In this document: piece by piece, positions 38,780-53,480 of the stretch
Layout of the letters: each line of letters starts with the position of its first letter
How positions within the stretch are numbered: position 1 is the first letter of the stretch
From: Apostichopus japonicus
Lineage: Eukaryota > Echinodermata > Holothuroidea > Aspidochirotida > Stichopodidae
Reading direction: 5' to 3'
Assembly: GCF_037975245.1 (NCBI RefSeq)
Contig: NC_092571.1
Location: 5,850,001 to 5,914,000, forward strand
DNA length: 64,000 bases
Notes under the pieces: model-generated
Seen by the model: only the letters and a program-made list of their open reading frames with translations
What the model was told of the DNA's origin: nothing
The model's database searches: none
Program-made: the position numbers and the translations under genes

Positions 38780-41700
38780 CGATTGATCGGTACCGAACAT
38801 TCGATTGATCAATACCGCACATTCGATTGATCGGTACCGCACATTCGATTGATCGGTACCGAACATTCGATTGATCGGTACCGCACATTCGATTGATCGG
38901 TACCGCACATTCGATTGATCGGTACGGTACCGAACATTCGATTGTTCGGTATCGCACATTAGTTGATCGGTACCGCACATTCGATTGATCGGTACCGCAC
39001 ATTCGATTCATCGGTACCGCACATTCGATTGATCGGTTCCGCACATTCGATTGATCGGTTCCGAACATTCGATTGATCGGTACCGCACAATCGATTGATC
39101 GGTACCGAACATTCGATTGATCGGTACCGAACATTCGATTGATCAATACCGCACATTCGATTGATCGGTACCGCACATTCGATTGATCGGTACCGCACAT
39201 TCGATTGATCGGTAACGAACATTCGATTGATCGGTACCGCACATTCGATTGATCGGTACCGAACATTCGATTGATCAATACCGCACATTCGATTGATCGG
39301 TACCGCACATTCGATTGATCGGTACCGAACAATCGATTGATCGGTACCGCACATTCGATTGATCGGTACCGCACATTCGATTCATCGGTACCGCACATTC
39401 GATTGATCGGTACCGCACATTCGATTGATCGGTATCGCACATTTGATTGTTCGGTACCGCACATTCGATTGTTCGGTACCGAACATTCGATTGATCGGTA
39501 ACGCACATTCGATTGATCGGTACCGATCATTCGATTGATCGGTACCGAACATTCGATTGATCGGTACCGAACATTCGATTGATCGGTACCGATCATTCGA
39601 TTGATCGGTACCGAACATTCGATTGATCAATACCGCACATTCGATTGATCGGTACCGCACATTCGATTGATCGGTACCGAACATTCGATTGATCGGTACC
39701 GCACATTCGATTGATCAATACCGCACATTCGATTGATCGGTAACGAACATTCGATTGATCGGTACCGCACATTCGATTGATCGGTAACGAACATTTGGTT
39801 GATCGGTACCGCACATTCGATTGATCGGTACCGAACATTCGATTGATCAATACCGCACATTCGATTGATCGGTACCGCATATTCGATTCATCGGTACCGC
39901 ACATTCGATTGATCGGTACCGCACATTCGATTGATCGGTACCGCACGTTCGATTGATCGGTACCGCACATTCGATTGATCGGTACCGCACATTCGATTGA
40001 TCGGTATCGAACATTCGATTGTTCGGTACCGCACATTCGATTGATCGTTACCGCACATTCGATTGATCGGTACCGCACATTCGATTGATCGGTACCGACA
40101 TTCCATTGATCGGTACCGCACATTCGATTGATCGGTACCGCACATTCGATTGATCGCTATTGTACCGCACATTCGATTGTTCGGTATCGCACATTAGTTG
40201 ATCGGTACCGCACATTCGATTGTTCGGTACCGCACATTCGATTGTTCGGTACCGCACATTCGATTGATCGGTACCGCACATTCGGTTGATCGGTACGCAC
40301 ATTCGATTGATCGGTACCGCACATTCGATTGATCGGTATCGCACATTCGATTGATCGGTACCGCACATATGATTGATCGGTACCGCACATTCGATTGATC
40401 GGTACAACACATTCGATTGATCGGTACCGCACATTCGATTGTTCGGTACCGAACATTCGATTGATCGGTACCGAACATTCGATTGATCGGTACCGCACAT
40501 TCGATTGATCAATACCGCACATTCCAATGATCGGTAACGAACATTCGATTGATCGGTACCGCACATTCGATTGATCGGTAACGAACATTCGATTGATCGG
40601 TACCGCACATTCGATTGATCGGTACCGAACATTCGATTGATCAATACCGCACATTCGATTGATCGGTACCGCATATTCGATTCATCGGTACCGCACATTC
40701 GATTGATCGGTACCGCACATTCGATTGATCGGTACCGCACATTCGATTGATCGGTACCGCACATTCGATTGATCGGTACCGCACATTCGATTGATCGGTA
40801 TCGAACATTCGATTGTTCGGTACCGCACATTCGATTGATCGGTACCGAACATTCGATTGATCGGTACCGCACATTAGATTGATGTGTACCGCATATATGA
40901 TTGATCGGTACCGCACATTCGATTGATCGTTACGGTAACGAACATTCGATTGATCGGTACCGCACATTCGATTGATCGGTACCGCACATTCGATTGATCG
41001 GTACGGTACCGAACATTCGATTGTTCGGTACCGCACATTCGATTGATCGGTACCGCACATTCGATTGATCGGTACCGCACATTCGATTGTTCGGTACCGC
41101 ACATTCGATTGTTCGGTACCGCACATTCGATTGATCGGTATCGAACATTCGATTGATCGGTACCGCACATGCGATTGATCGGTACCGCACATTCGATTGA
41201 TCGGTACCGAACATTCGATAGATCGGTACCGCACATTGGATTGATCGGTATCGCACATTCGATTGATCGGTACCGCACATATGATTGATCGGTACCGCAC
41301 ATTCGATTGATCGGTACAACACATTCGATTGATCGGTACCGAACATTCGATTGATCGGTAACGCACATTTGATTGATTGGTACCGAACATTCGATTGATC
41401 GGTACCGAACATTCGATTGATCGGTAACGCACATTCGATTGATCGGTACCGATCATTCGATTGATCGGTACCGAACATTCGATTGATCGGTACCGCACAT
41501 TCGATTGATCGGTACCGAACATTCGATTGATCAATACCGCACATTCGATTGATCGGTACCGCACATTCGATTGATCGGTACCGAACATTCGATTGATCGG
41601 TACCGCACATTCGATTGATCGGTACGGTACCGCACATTCGATTGCTCGGTATCGCACATTAGTTGATCGGTACCGCACATTCGATTGTTCGGTACCGCAC

Positions 41701-42330
41701 ATTCGATTGTTCGGTACCGCACATTCGATTGATCGGTATCGAACATTCGATTGATCGGTACCGCACATTCGATTGATCGGTACCGCACATTCGATATATC
41801 GGTACCGCACATTCGATTGATCGGTACCGCACATTCGATTGATCGGTATCGCACATTCGATTAATCGGTACCGCACATATGATTGATCGGTACCGCATAT
41901 TCGATTCATCGGTACCGCACATTCGATTGATCGGTACCGCACATTCGATTGATCGGTACCGCACATTCGATTGATCGGTACCGAACATTCGATTGATCGG
42001 TACCGCACATTAGATTGATGTGTACCGCATATATGATTGATCGGTACCGCACATTCGATTGATCGTTACGGTAACGAACATTCGATTGATCGGTACCGCA
42101 CATTCGATTGATCGGTACCGCACATTCGATTGATCGGTGCGGTACCGCACATTCGATTGTTCGGTACCGCACATTCGATTGATCGGTATCGAACATTCGA
42201 TTGATCGGTACCGCACATTCGATTGATCGGTACCGCACATTCGATATATCGGTACCGCACATTCGATTGATCGGTACAACACATTCGATTGATCGGTACC
42301 GCACATTCGATTGTTCGGTACCGAACATTC
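38780..42330 (+). repeat. About 7.8-kb-spaced higher-order segment, copy 2
   Basis: Copy of 30,960-34,625, shorter by about five monomers. It includes the GATCATTCG cassette near 39,530, the CATTTGGTTG monomer near 39,794, the GATCGCTATTGTACC monomer near 40,154 and TGTGTACCGCATATATG cassettes from about 40,875 and 42,011. Differences from copy 1 include an inverted-looking CATTCCAATG monomer near 40,521, where copy 1 has CATTCGATTG. Confidence 0.84.
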
Positions 42331-45300
42331 GATTGTTCGGTATCGCACATTAGTTGATCGGTACCGCACATTCGATTGATCGCTACCGCACATTCGATTC
42401 ATCGGTACCGCACATTCGATTGATCGGTTCCGCACATTCGATTGATCGGTACCGAACATTCGATTGATCGGTACCGCACAATCGATTGATCGGTACCGAA
42501 CATTCGATTGATCGGTACCGAACATTCGATTGATCAATACCGCACATTCGATTGATCGGTACCGCACATTCGATTGATCGGTACCGCACATTCGATTGAT
42601 CGGTAACGAACATTCGATTGATCGGTACCGCACATTCGATTGATCGGTACCGAACATTCGATTGATCAATACCGCACATTCGATTGATCGGTACCGCACA
42701 TTCGATTGATCGGTACCGAACAATCGATTGATCGGTACCGCACATTCGATTGATCGGTACCGCACATTCGATTCATCGGTACCGCACATTCGATTGATCG
42801 GTACCGCACATTCGATTGATCGGTATCGCACATTTGATTGTTCGGTACCGCACATTCGATTGTTCGGTACCGAACATTCGATTGATCGGTACCGCACATT
42901 CGATATATCGGTACCGAACGATTGATCGGTACCGCACATTCAATTGATCGGTATCGCACATTCGATTAATCGGTACCGCACATATGATTGATCGGTACCG
43001 CACATTCGATTGATCGGTACCGCACATTCGATTGATCGGTACCGCACATTCGATTGATCGGTACCGCACATTCGATTGATCAATACCGCACATTTAATTG
43101 ATCGGTACCGCACATTTGATTGATCGGTACCGCACATTCGATTGATCGGTACGGTACCGAACATTCGATTGTTCGGTATCGCACATTAGTTGATCGGTAC
43201 CGCACATTCGATTGTTCGGTACCGCACATTCGATTGATCGGTACCGCACATTCGATTGATCGGTACCGCACATTCGGTTGATCGGTACCGCACATTCGAT
43301 TGTTCGGTACCACACATTCGATTGTTCGGTACCGCACATTCGATTGATCGGTATCGAACATTAGATTGATCGGTACCGCACATTCGATTGATCGGTACCG
43401 CACATTCGATATATCGGTACCGAACGACTGATCGGTACCGCACATTCGATTGATCGGTACCGCACATTCGATTGATCGGTACCGAACAATCGATTGATCG
43501 GTACCGCACATTCGATTGATCGGTACCGCACATTCGATTGTTCGGTACCGCACATTCGATTGTTCGGTACCGCACATTCGATTGATCGGTATCGAACATT
43601 CGATTGATCGGTAACGCACATTCGATTGATCGGTACCGAACATTCGATTGATCAATACCGCACATTCGATTGATCGGTACCGCACATTCGATTGATCGGT
43701 ACCGCACATTCGATTGATCGGTACCGCACATTCGATTGTTCGGTACCGCACATTCGATTGATCGGTATCGAACATTCGATTGATCGGTACCGCACATTCG
43801 ATTGATCGGTACCGAACATTCGATTGATCAATACGGCACATTCGATTGATCGGTACCGCACATTCGATTGATCGGTACCGAACATTCGATTGATCGGTAC
43901 CGCACATTCGATTGATCGGTACCGCACATTCGATTGATCGGTACCGCACATTCGATTGATCGGTACCGCACATTCGATTGATCGGTACCGCACATTCGGT
44001 TGATCGGTACCGCACATTCGATTGTTCGGTACCACACATTCGATTGTTCGGTACCGCACATTCGATTGATCGGTATCGAACATTCGATTGATCGGTACCG
44101 CACATTCGATTGATCGATATCGCACATTCGATTCATCGGTACCGCACATATGATTGATCGGTACCGAACATTCGATTGATCGGTACCGCACATTCGATTG
44201 ATCGGTACTGCTCATTCGATTGATCGGTACCGAACATTCGATTGTTCGGTAACGCACATTCGATTGATCAATACCGCACATTCGATTGATCGGTACCGCA
44301 CATTCGATTCATCGGTACCGCACATTCGATTGATCGGTACCGCACATTCGATTGATCGGTACCGCACATTCGATTGTTCGGTACCGCACATTCGATTGTT
44401 CGGTACCGCACATTCGATTGATCGGTATCGAACATTCGATTGATCGGTACCGCACATTCGATTGATCGGTACCGCACATTCGATTGATCGGTACCGCACA
44501 TTCGGTTGATCGGTACCGCACATTCGATTGTTCGGTACCACACATTCGATTGTTCGGTACCGCACATTCGATTGATCGGTATCGAACATTCGATTGATCG
44601 GTACCGAACATTAGATTGATCGGTATCGCACATTCGATTCATCGGTTCCGCACATATGATTGATCGGTACCGAACATTCGATTGATCGGTACCGCACATT
44701 CGATTGATCGGTAACGCACATTCGATTGATCGGTACCGAACATTCGATTGATCGGTAACGCACATTCGATTGATCGGTACCGCACATTCGATTGATCGGT
44801 ACCGAACATTCGATTGATCGGAAACGCACATTCGATTGATCGGTACCGCACATTCGATTGATCGGTACCGCACATTCAATTGATCGGTACCGCACATTCG
44901 ATTGATCGGTACCGAACATTCGATTGATCGGTACCGCACAATCGATTGATCGGTACCGAACATTCGATTGATCGGTACCGAACATTCGATTGATCGGTAC
45001 CGAACATTCGATTGATCAATACCGCACATTCGATTGATCGGTAACGAACATTCGATTGATCGGTACCGCACATTCGATTGATCGGTAACGAACATTCGAT
45101 TGATCGGTACCGCACATTCGATTGATCGGTACCGAACATTCGATTGATCAATACCGCACATTCGATTGATCGGTACCGCACATTCGATTGATCGGTACCG
45201 AACATTCGATTGATCGGTACCGCACATTCGATTGATCGGTACGATACCAAACATTCGATTGTTCGGTATCGCACATTAGTTGATCGGTACCGCACATTCG

Positions 45301-45599
45301 ATTGTTCGGTACCGCACATTCGATTGATCGGTACCGCACATTCGATTGATCGGTACCGCACATTCGGTTGATCGGTACCGCACATTCGATTGTTCGGTAC
45401 CGCACATTCGATTGTTCGGTACCGCACATTCGATTGATCGGTATCGAACATTCGATTGATCGGTACCGCACATTCGATTGATCGGTACCGCACATTCGAT
45501 TGATCGGTACCGCACATTCGATTGTTCGGTACCGCACATTCGATTGTTCGGTATCGCACATTCGATTGATCGGTATCGAACATTCGATTGATCGGTACC
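42331..45599 (+). repeat. Array segment introducing 18-bp monomers
   Basis: Here the first 18-bp monomers appear: GGTACCGAACGATTG near 42,915 and GGTACCGAACGACTG near 43,424, each having lost CATT and each following a GATATATCGG monomer. CATTCAATTG monomers (near 42,949 and 44,877) and CGCACATTCGGTTG monomers followed by GGTACCACACATT appear repeatedly (near 43,270-43,315, 43,996-44,037 and 44,500-44,545). A GGTACGATACC long monomer is near 45,240. Cassettes near 44,876-45,780 are relatives of those near 46,358, 47,282 and 49,661. No gene is visible. Confidence 0.8.
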
Positions 45600-46876
45600 G
45601 CACATTCGATTGATCGGTACCGAACATTCGATTGATCGGTACCGCACATTCGATTGATCGGTACCGCACATTCGATTGATCGGTACCGCACATTCGATTG
45701 ATCGGTACCGAACATTCGATTGATCGGTACCGCACAATCGATTGATCGGTACCGAACATTCGATTGATCGGTACCGAACATTCGATTGATCGGTACCGAA
45801 CATTCGATTGATCAATACCGCACATTCGATTGATCGGTACCGCACATTCGATTGATCGGTATGGTACCGAACATTCGATTGTTCGGTATCGCACATTAGT
45901 TGATCGGTACCGCACATTCGATTGTTCGGTACCGCACATTCGATTGATCGGTACCGCACATTCGATTGATCGGTACCGCACATTCGGTTGATCGGTACCG
46001 CACATTCGATTGTTCGGTACCACACATTCGATTGTTCGGTACCGCACATTCGATTGATCGGTATCGAACATTCGATTGATCGGTACCGCACATTCGATTG
46101 ATCGATATCGCACATTCGATTCATCGGTACCGCACATATGATTGATCTGTACCGAACATTCGATTGATCGGTACCGCACATTCGATTGATCGGTACTGCA
46201 CATTCGATTGATCGGTACCGAACATTCGATTGATCGGTAACGCACATTCGATTGATCGGTACCGCACATTCGATTGATCGGTACCGAACATTCGATTGAT
46301 CGAAAACGCACATTCGATTGATCGGTACCGCACATTCGATTGATCGGTACCGCACATTCAATTGATCGGTACCGCACATTCGATTGATCGGTACCGAACA
46401 TTCGATTGATCGGTACCGCACAATCGATTGATCGGTACCGAACATTCGATTGATCGGTACCGAACATTCGATTGATCGGTACCGAACATTCGATTGATCA
46501 ATACCGCACATTCGATTGATCGGTAACGAACATTCGATTGATCGGTACCGCACATTCGATTGATCGGTAACGAACATTCGATTGATCGGTACCGCACATT
46601 CGATTGATCGGTACCGAACATTCGATTGATCAATACCGCACATTCGATTGATCGGTACCGCACATTCGATTGATCGGTACCGAACATTCGATTGATCGGT
46701 ACCGCACATTCGATTGATCGGTACGGTACCAAACATTCGATTGTTCGGTATCGCACATTAGTTGATCGGTACCGCACATTCGATTGTTCGGTACCGCACA
46801 TTCGATTGATCGGTACCGCACATTCGATTGATCGGTACCGCACATTCGGTTGATCGGTACCGCACATTCGATTGTT
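45600..46876 (+). repeat. 1,277-bp segment, copy 1 (3,303-bp spacing)
   Basis: This segment matches 48,903-50,179 at a constant 3,303 bp. Shared landmarks are GGTATGGTACC near 45,858, GATCTGTACC near 46,145, GATCGAAAACGC near 46,298 and the GGTACGGTACC monomer with CAAACATTCG near 46,723. The match ends where GATTGTTCGG in this copy faces GATTGTTAGG in the other. A single-base difference lies near 45,653 (GCACATT against GTACATT). Confidence 0.87.
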
Positions 46877-47195
46877 CGGTACCGCACATTCGATTGTTCG
46901 GTACCGCACATTCGATTGATCGGTATCGAACATTCGATTGATCGGTACCGCACATTCGATTGATCGGTACCGCACATTCGATATATCGGTACCGAACGAT
47001 TGATCGGTACCGCACATTCGATTGATCGGTATCGCACATTCGATTAATCGGTACCGCACATATGATTGATCGGTACCGCACATTCGATTGATCGGTACCG
47101 CACATTCGATTGATCGGTACCGAACATTCGATTGATCGGTACCGCACATTCGATTGATCGGTAACGCACATTCGATTGATCGGTAACGAACATTC
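46272..47195 (+). repeat. 924-bp tandem unit, copy 1
   Basis: This unit is exactly 42 monomer lengths long and is repeated at once downstream; 46,272-47,223 matches 47,196-48,147. It contains GATCGAAAACGC, the GGTACGGTACC / CATTAGTTG pair (near 46,725-46,760), a CATTCGGTTG monomer, and a GATATATCGG monomer followed by the 18-bp GAACGATTG monomer near 46,995. It overlaps the end of the 1,277-bp segment. Confidence 0.88.
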
Positions 47196-48147
47196 GATTG
47201 ATCGGTACCGAACATTCGATTGATCGAAAACGCACATTCGATTGATCGGTACCGCACATTCGATTGATCGGTACCGCACATTCAATTGATCGGTACCGCA
47301 CATTCGATTGATCGGTACCGAACATTCGATTGATCGGTACCGCACAATCGATTGATCGGTACCGAACATTCGATTGATCGGTACCGAACATTCGATTGAT
47401 CGGTACCGAACATTCGATTGATCAATACCGCACATTCGATTGATCGGTAACGAACATTCGATTGATCGGTACCGCACATTCGATTGATCGGTAACGAACA
47501 TTCGATTGATCGGTACCGCACATTCGATTGATCGGTACCGAACATTCGATTGATCAATACCGCACATTCGATTGATCGGTACCGCACATTCGATTGATCG
47601 GTACCGAACATTCGATTGATCGGTACCGCACATTCGATTGATCGGTACGGTACCAAACATTCGATTGTTCGGTATCGCACATTAGTTGATCGGTACCGCA
47701 CATTCGATTGTTCGGTACCGCACATTCGATTGATCGGTACCGCACATTCGATTGATCGGTACCGCACATTCGGTTGATCGGTACCGCACATTCGATTGTT
47801 CGGTACCGCACATTCGATTGTTCGGTACCGCACATTCGATTGATCGGTATCGAACATTCGATTGATCGGTACCGCACATTCGATTGATCGGTACCGCACA
47901 TTCGATATATCGGTACCGAACGATTGATCGGTACCGCACATTCGATTGATCGGTATCGCACATTCGATTAATCGGTACCGCACATATGATTGATCGGTAC
48001 CGCACATTGGATTGATCGGTACCGCACATTCGATTGATCGGTACCGAACATTCGATTGATCGGTACCGCACATTCGATTGATCGGTAACGCACATTCGAT
48101 TGATCGGTAACGAACATTCGATTGATCGGTACCGAACATTCGATTGA
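47196..48147 (+). repeat. 924-bp tandem unit, copy 2
   Basis: Second copy of the unit at 46,272, with about 28 bp of a third. It differs by CATTGGATTG near 48,008 in place of CATTCGATTG. The match stops where GATCGGTAACG replaces GATCGAAAACG. Confidence 0.88.
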
Positions 48148-48902
48148 TCGGTAACGCACATTCGATTGATCGGTACCGAACATTCGATTGATCGGTAACG
48201 CACATTCGATTGATCGGTACCGCACATTCGATTGATCGGTACCGAACATTCGATTGATCGGTAACGCACATTCGATTGATCGGTACCGCACATTCGATTG
48301 ATCGGTACCGCACATTCGATTGATCGGTAACGCACATTCGATTGATCGGTACCGAACATTCGATTGATCGGTACCGCACAATCGATTGATCGGTACCGAA
48401 CATTCGATTGATCGGTACCGAACATTCGATTGAACAATACCGTACATTCGATTGATCGGTAACGAACATTCGATTCATCGGTACCGCACATTCGATTGTT
48501 CGGTATCGCACATTAGTTGATCGGTACCGCACATTCGATTGTTCGGTACCGCACATTCGATTGATCGGTACCGCACATTCGATTGATCGGTACCGCACAT
48601 TCGGTTGATCGGTACCGCACATTCGATTGTTCGGTACCACACATTCGATTGTTCGGTACCGCACATTCGATTGATCGGTACCGCACATTCGATTCATCGG
48701 TACCGCACATTCGATTGATCGGTACCGCACATTCGATTGATCGGTACCGCACATTCGATTGTTCGGTACCGCACATTCGATTGTTCGGTACCGCACATTC
48801 GATTGATCGGTATCGAACATTCGATTGATCGGTACCGCACATTCGATTGATCGGTACCGAACATTCGATTGATCAATACGGCACATTCGATTGATCAGTA
48901 CC
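48148..48902 (+). repeat. Array segment with GATTGAACAATACC monomer
   Basis: Ordinary direct monomers. One GATTGAACAATACC monomer lies near 48,429. A CATTAGTTG monomer near 48,513 opens a cassette (about 48,475-48,880) that recurs near 50,832, 55,096, 57,762, 60,641 and 63,307. No gene is visible. Confidence 0.8.
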
Positions 48903-50179
48903 GCACATTCGATTGATCGGTACCGAACATTCGATTGATCGGTACCGTACATTCGATTGATCGGTACCGCACATTCGATTGATCGGTACCGCACATTCGA
49001 TTGATCGGTACCGAACATTCGATTGATCGGTACCGCACAATCGATTGATCGGTACCGAACATTCGATTGATCGGTACCGAACATTCGATTGATCGGTACC
49101 GAACATTCGATTGATCAATACCGCACATTCGATTGATCGGTACCGCACATTCGATTGATCGGTATGGTACCGAACATTCGATTGTTCGGTATCGCACATT
49201 AGTTGATCGGTACCGCACATTCGATTGTTCGGTACCGCACATTCGATTGATCGGTACCGCACATTCGATTGATCGGTACCGCACATTCGGTTGATCGGTA
49301 CCGCACATTCGATTGTTCGGTACCACACATTCGATTGTTCGGTACCGCACATTCGATTGATCGGTATCGAACATTCGATTGATCGGTACCGCACATTCGA
49401 TTGATCGATATCGCACATTCGATTCATCGGTACCGCACATATGATTGATCTGTACCGAACATTCGATTGATCGGTACCGCACATTCGATTGATCGGTACT
49501 GCACATTCGATTGATCGGTACCGAACATTCGATTGATCGGTAACGCACATTCGATTGATCGGTACCGCACATTCGATTGATCGGTACCGAACATTCGATT
49601 GATCGAAAACGCACATTCGATTGATCGGTACCGCACATTCGATTGATCGGTACCGCACATTCAATTGATCGGTACCGCACATTCGATTGATCGGTACCGA
49701 ACATTCGATTGATCGGTACCGCACAATCGATTGATCGGTACCGAACATTCGATTGATCGGTACCGAACATTCGATTGATCGGTACCGAACATTCGATTGA
49801 TCAATACCGCACATTCGATTGATCGGTAACGAACATTCGATTGATCGGTACCGCACATTCGATTGATCGGTAACGAACATTCGATTGATCGGTACCGCAC
49901 ATTCGATTGATCGGTACCGAACATTCGATTGATCAATACCGCACATTCGATTGATCGGTACCGCACATTCGATTGATCGGTACCGAACATTTGATTGATC
50001 GGTACCGCACATTCGATTGATCGGTACGGTACCAAACATTCGATTGTTCGGTATCGCACATTAGTTGATCGGTACCGCACATTCGATTGTTCGGTACCGC
50101 ACATTCGATTGATCGGTACCGCACATTCGATTGATCGGTACCGCACATTCGGTTGATCGGTACCGCACATTCGATTGTT
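48903..50179 (+). repeat. 1,277-bp segment, copy 2 (3,303-bp spacing)
   Basis: Copy of 45,600-46,876 with the same landmarks: GGTATGGTACC near 49,161, GATCTGTACC near 49,448, GATCGAAAACGC near 49,601 and GGTACGGTACC near 50,026. A CATTTGATTG monomer near 49,989 differs from copy 1. Confidence 0.86.
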
Positions 50180-50417
50180 AGGTACCGCACATTCGATTGA
50201 TCGGTATCGAACATTCGATTGATCGGTACCGCACATTCGATTGATCGGTACCGCACATTCGATATATCGGTACCGAACGATTGATCGGTACCGCACATTC
50301 AATTGATCGGTATCGCACATTCGATTAATCGGTACCGCACATATGATTGATCGGTACCGCACATTCGATTGATCGGTACCGCACATTCGATTGATCGGTA
50401 CCGAACATTCGATTGAT

Positions 50418-51753
50418 CGGTACCGCACATTCGATTGATCGGTACCGCACATTCGATTGATCGGTAACGAACATTCGATTGATCGGTACCGAACATTCGA
50501 TTGATCGGTAACGCACTTTCGATTGATCGGTACCGAACATTCGATTGATCGGTAACGCACATTCGATTGATCGGTACCGCACATTCGATTGATCGGTACC
50601 GAACATTCGATTGATCGGTAACGCACATTCGATTGATCGGTACCGCACATTCGATTGATCGGTACCGCACATTCGATTGATCGGTAACTCACATTCGATT
50701 GATCGGTACCGAACATTCGATTGATCGGTACCGCACAATCGATTGATCGGTACCGAACATTCGATTGATCGGTACCGAACATTCGATTGATCAATACCGC
50801 ACATTCGATTGATCGGTAACGAACATTCGATTCATCGGTACCGCACATTCGATTGTTCGGTATCGCACATTAGTTGATCGGTACCGCACATTCGATTGTT
50901 CGGTACCGCACATTCGATTGATCGGTACCGCACATTCGATTGATCGGTACCGCACATTCGGTTGATCGGTACCGCACATTCGATTGTTCGGTACCACACA
51001 TTCGATTGTTCGGTACCGCACATTCGATTGATCGGTACCGCACATTCGATTCATCGGTACCGCACATTCGATTGATCGGTACCGCACATTCGATTGATCG
51101 GTACCGCACATTCGATTGTTCGGTACCGCACATTCGATTGTTCGGTACCGCACATTCGATTGATCGGTATCGAACATTCGATTGATCGGTACCGCACATT
51201 CGATTGATCGGTACCGAACATTCGATTGATCAATACGGCACATTCGATTGATCGGTACCGCACATTCGATTGATCGGTACCGAACATTCGATTGATCGGT
51301 ACCGTACATTCGATTGATCGGTACCGCACATTCGATTGATCGGTACCGCACATTCGATTGATCGGTACCGAACATTCGATTGATCGGTACCGCACAATCG
51401 ATTGATCGGTACCGAACCTTGATCGGTACCGAACATTCGATTGATCGGTACCGAACATTCGATTGATCAATACCGCACATTCGATTGATCGGTACCGCAC
51501 ATTCGATTGATCGGTACGGTACCGAACATTCGATGGATCGGTATCGCACATTAGTTGATCGGTACCGCACATTCGATTGTTCGGTACCGCACATTCGATT
51601 GATCGGTACCGCACATTCGGTTGATCGGTACCGCACATTCGATTGTTCGGTACCACACATTCGATTGTTCGGTACCGCACATTCGATTGATCGGTATCGA
51701 ACATTCGATTGATCGGTACCGCATATTCGATTGATCGGTACCGCACATTCGAT
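50418..51753 (+). repeat. 1.34-kb segment, copy 1 (4,264-bp spacing)
   Basis: This segment matches 54,682-56,017. Shared rarities are GGTAACTCACATT near 50,684, the CATTAGTTG cassette near 50,870, the GATCAATACGGC monomer near 51,230, the short GAACCTTGATCGG junction near 51,416 and the GATGGATCGG monomer near 51,533 following GGTACGGTACC. One copy has GCACTTTCG near 50,515. The interval 50,180-50,417 before it is ordinary array with a GATATATCGG / GAACGATTG pair near 50,265. Confidence 0.85.
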
Positions 51754-53480
51754 ATATCGGTACCGAACGATTGATCGGTACCGCACATTCGATTGATCGG
51801 TACCGCACATTCGATTGATCGGTACCGCACATTCGATTGATCGGTACCGCACATTCGATTGTTCGGTATCGCACATTCGATTGTTCGGTACCGCACATTC
51901 GATTGATCGGTATCGAACATTCGATTGATCGGTACCGCACATTCGATTGTTCGGTACCGCACATTCGATTGTTCGGATCCGCACATTCGATTGATCGGTA
52001 TCGAACATTCGATTGATCGGTACCGCACATTCGATTGATCGGTACCGCACATTCGATTGATCGGTACCGCACATTCGATTGATCGGTACCGAACATCCGA
52101 TTGATCGGTACCGCACAATCGATTGATCGGTACCGAACATTCGATTGATCGGTACCGAACATTCCATTGATCGGTACCGAACATTCGATTGATCAATACC
52201 GCACATTCGATTGATCGGTAACGAACATTCGATTGATCGGTACCGCACATTCGATTGATCGGTAACGAACATTCGATTGATCGGTACCGCACATTCGATT
52301 GATCGGTACCGAACATTCGATTGATCAATACCGCACATTCGATTGATCGGTACCGCACATTCGATTGATCGGTACCGAACATTTGATTGATCGGTACCGC
52401 ACATTCGATTGATCGGTACGGTACCAAACATTCGATTGTTCGGTATCGCACATTAGTTGATCGGTACCGCACATTCGATTGTTCGGTACCGCACATTCGA
52501 TTGATCGGTACCGCACATTCGATTTATCGGTACCGCACATTCGGTTGATCGGTACCGCACATTCGATTGATCGGTATCGAACATTCGATTGATCGGTACC
52601 GCACATTCGATTGATCGGTACCGCACATTCGATATATCGGTACCGAACGATTGATCGGTACCGCACATTCGATTGATCGGTATCGCACATTCGATTAATC
52701 GGTACCGCACATATGATTGATCGGTACCGCACATTCGATTGATCGGTACCGCACATTCGATTGATCGGTACCGAACATTCGATTGATCGGTACCGCACAT
52801 TAGATTGATGTGTACCGCATATATGATTTATCGGTACCGCACATTCGATTGATCGGTACGGTACCGAACATTCGATTGATCGGTACCGCACATTCGATTG
52901 ATCGGTACCGCACATTCGATTGATCGGTACGGTACCGAACATTCGATTGTTCGGTACCGCACATTGGATTGATCGGTACCGCACATTCGATTGATCGGTA
53001 CCGCACATTCGATTGTTCGGTACCGCACATTCGATTGTTCGGTACCGCACATTCGATTGATCGGTATCGAACATTCGATTGATCGGTACCGCACATGCGA
53101 TTGATCGGTACCGCACATTCGATTGATCGGTACCGAACATTCGATTGATCGGTACCGCACATTCGATTGATCGGTATCGCACATTCGATTGATCAGTACC
53201 GCACATATGATTGATCGGTACCGCACATTCGATTGATCGGTACAACACATTCGATTGATCGGTACCGCACATTCGATTGATCGGTACCGAACATTCGATT
53301 GATCGGTAACGCACATTCGATTGATCGGTACCGAACATTCGATGGATCGGTAACGAACATTCGATTGATCGGTACCGAACATTCGATTGATCGGTACCGA
53401 ACATTCGATTGATCGGTAACGCACATTCGATTGATCTTACCGATCATTCGATTGATCGGTACCGCACATTCGATTGATCG
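51463..53480 (+). repeat. 2.0-kb segment, copy 1 (7,078-bp spacing)
   Basis: This segment matches 58,541-60,558. It includes the CATTAGTTG monomer near 51,551, GATCCGCACATT near 51,969, CATTCCATTG near 52,162, two GGTACGGTACC monomers near 52,856 and 52,928 and the unusual GATCTTACCGATCATT junction near 53,434. Its TGTGTACCGCATATATG cassette starts near 52,802. It overlaps the previous segment by about 290 bp. Confidence 0.85.

Noticed and set aside
40516-40530. CATTCCAATG monomer as a fifth inversion junction
   Set aside because: Monomers on both sides are in direct orientation, so this is two or three base changes in one monomer rather than a switch.
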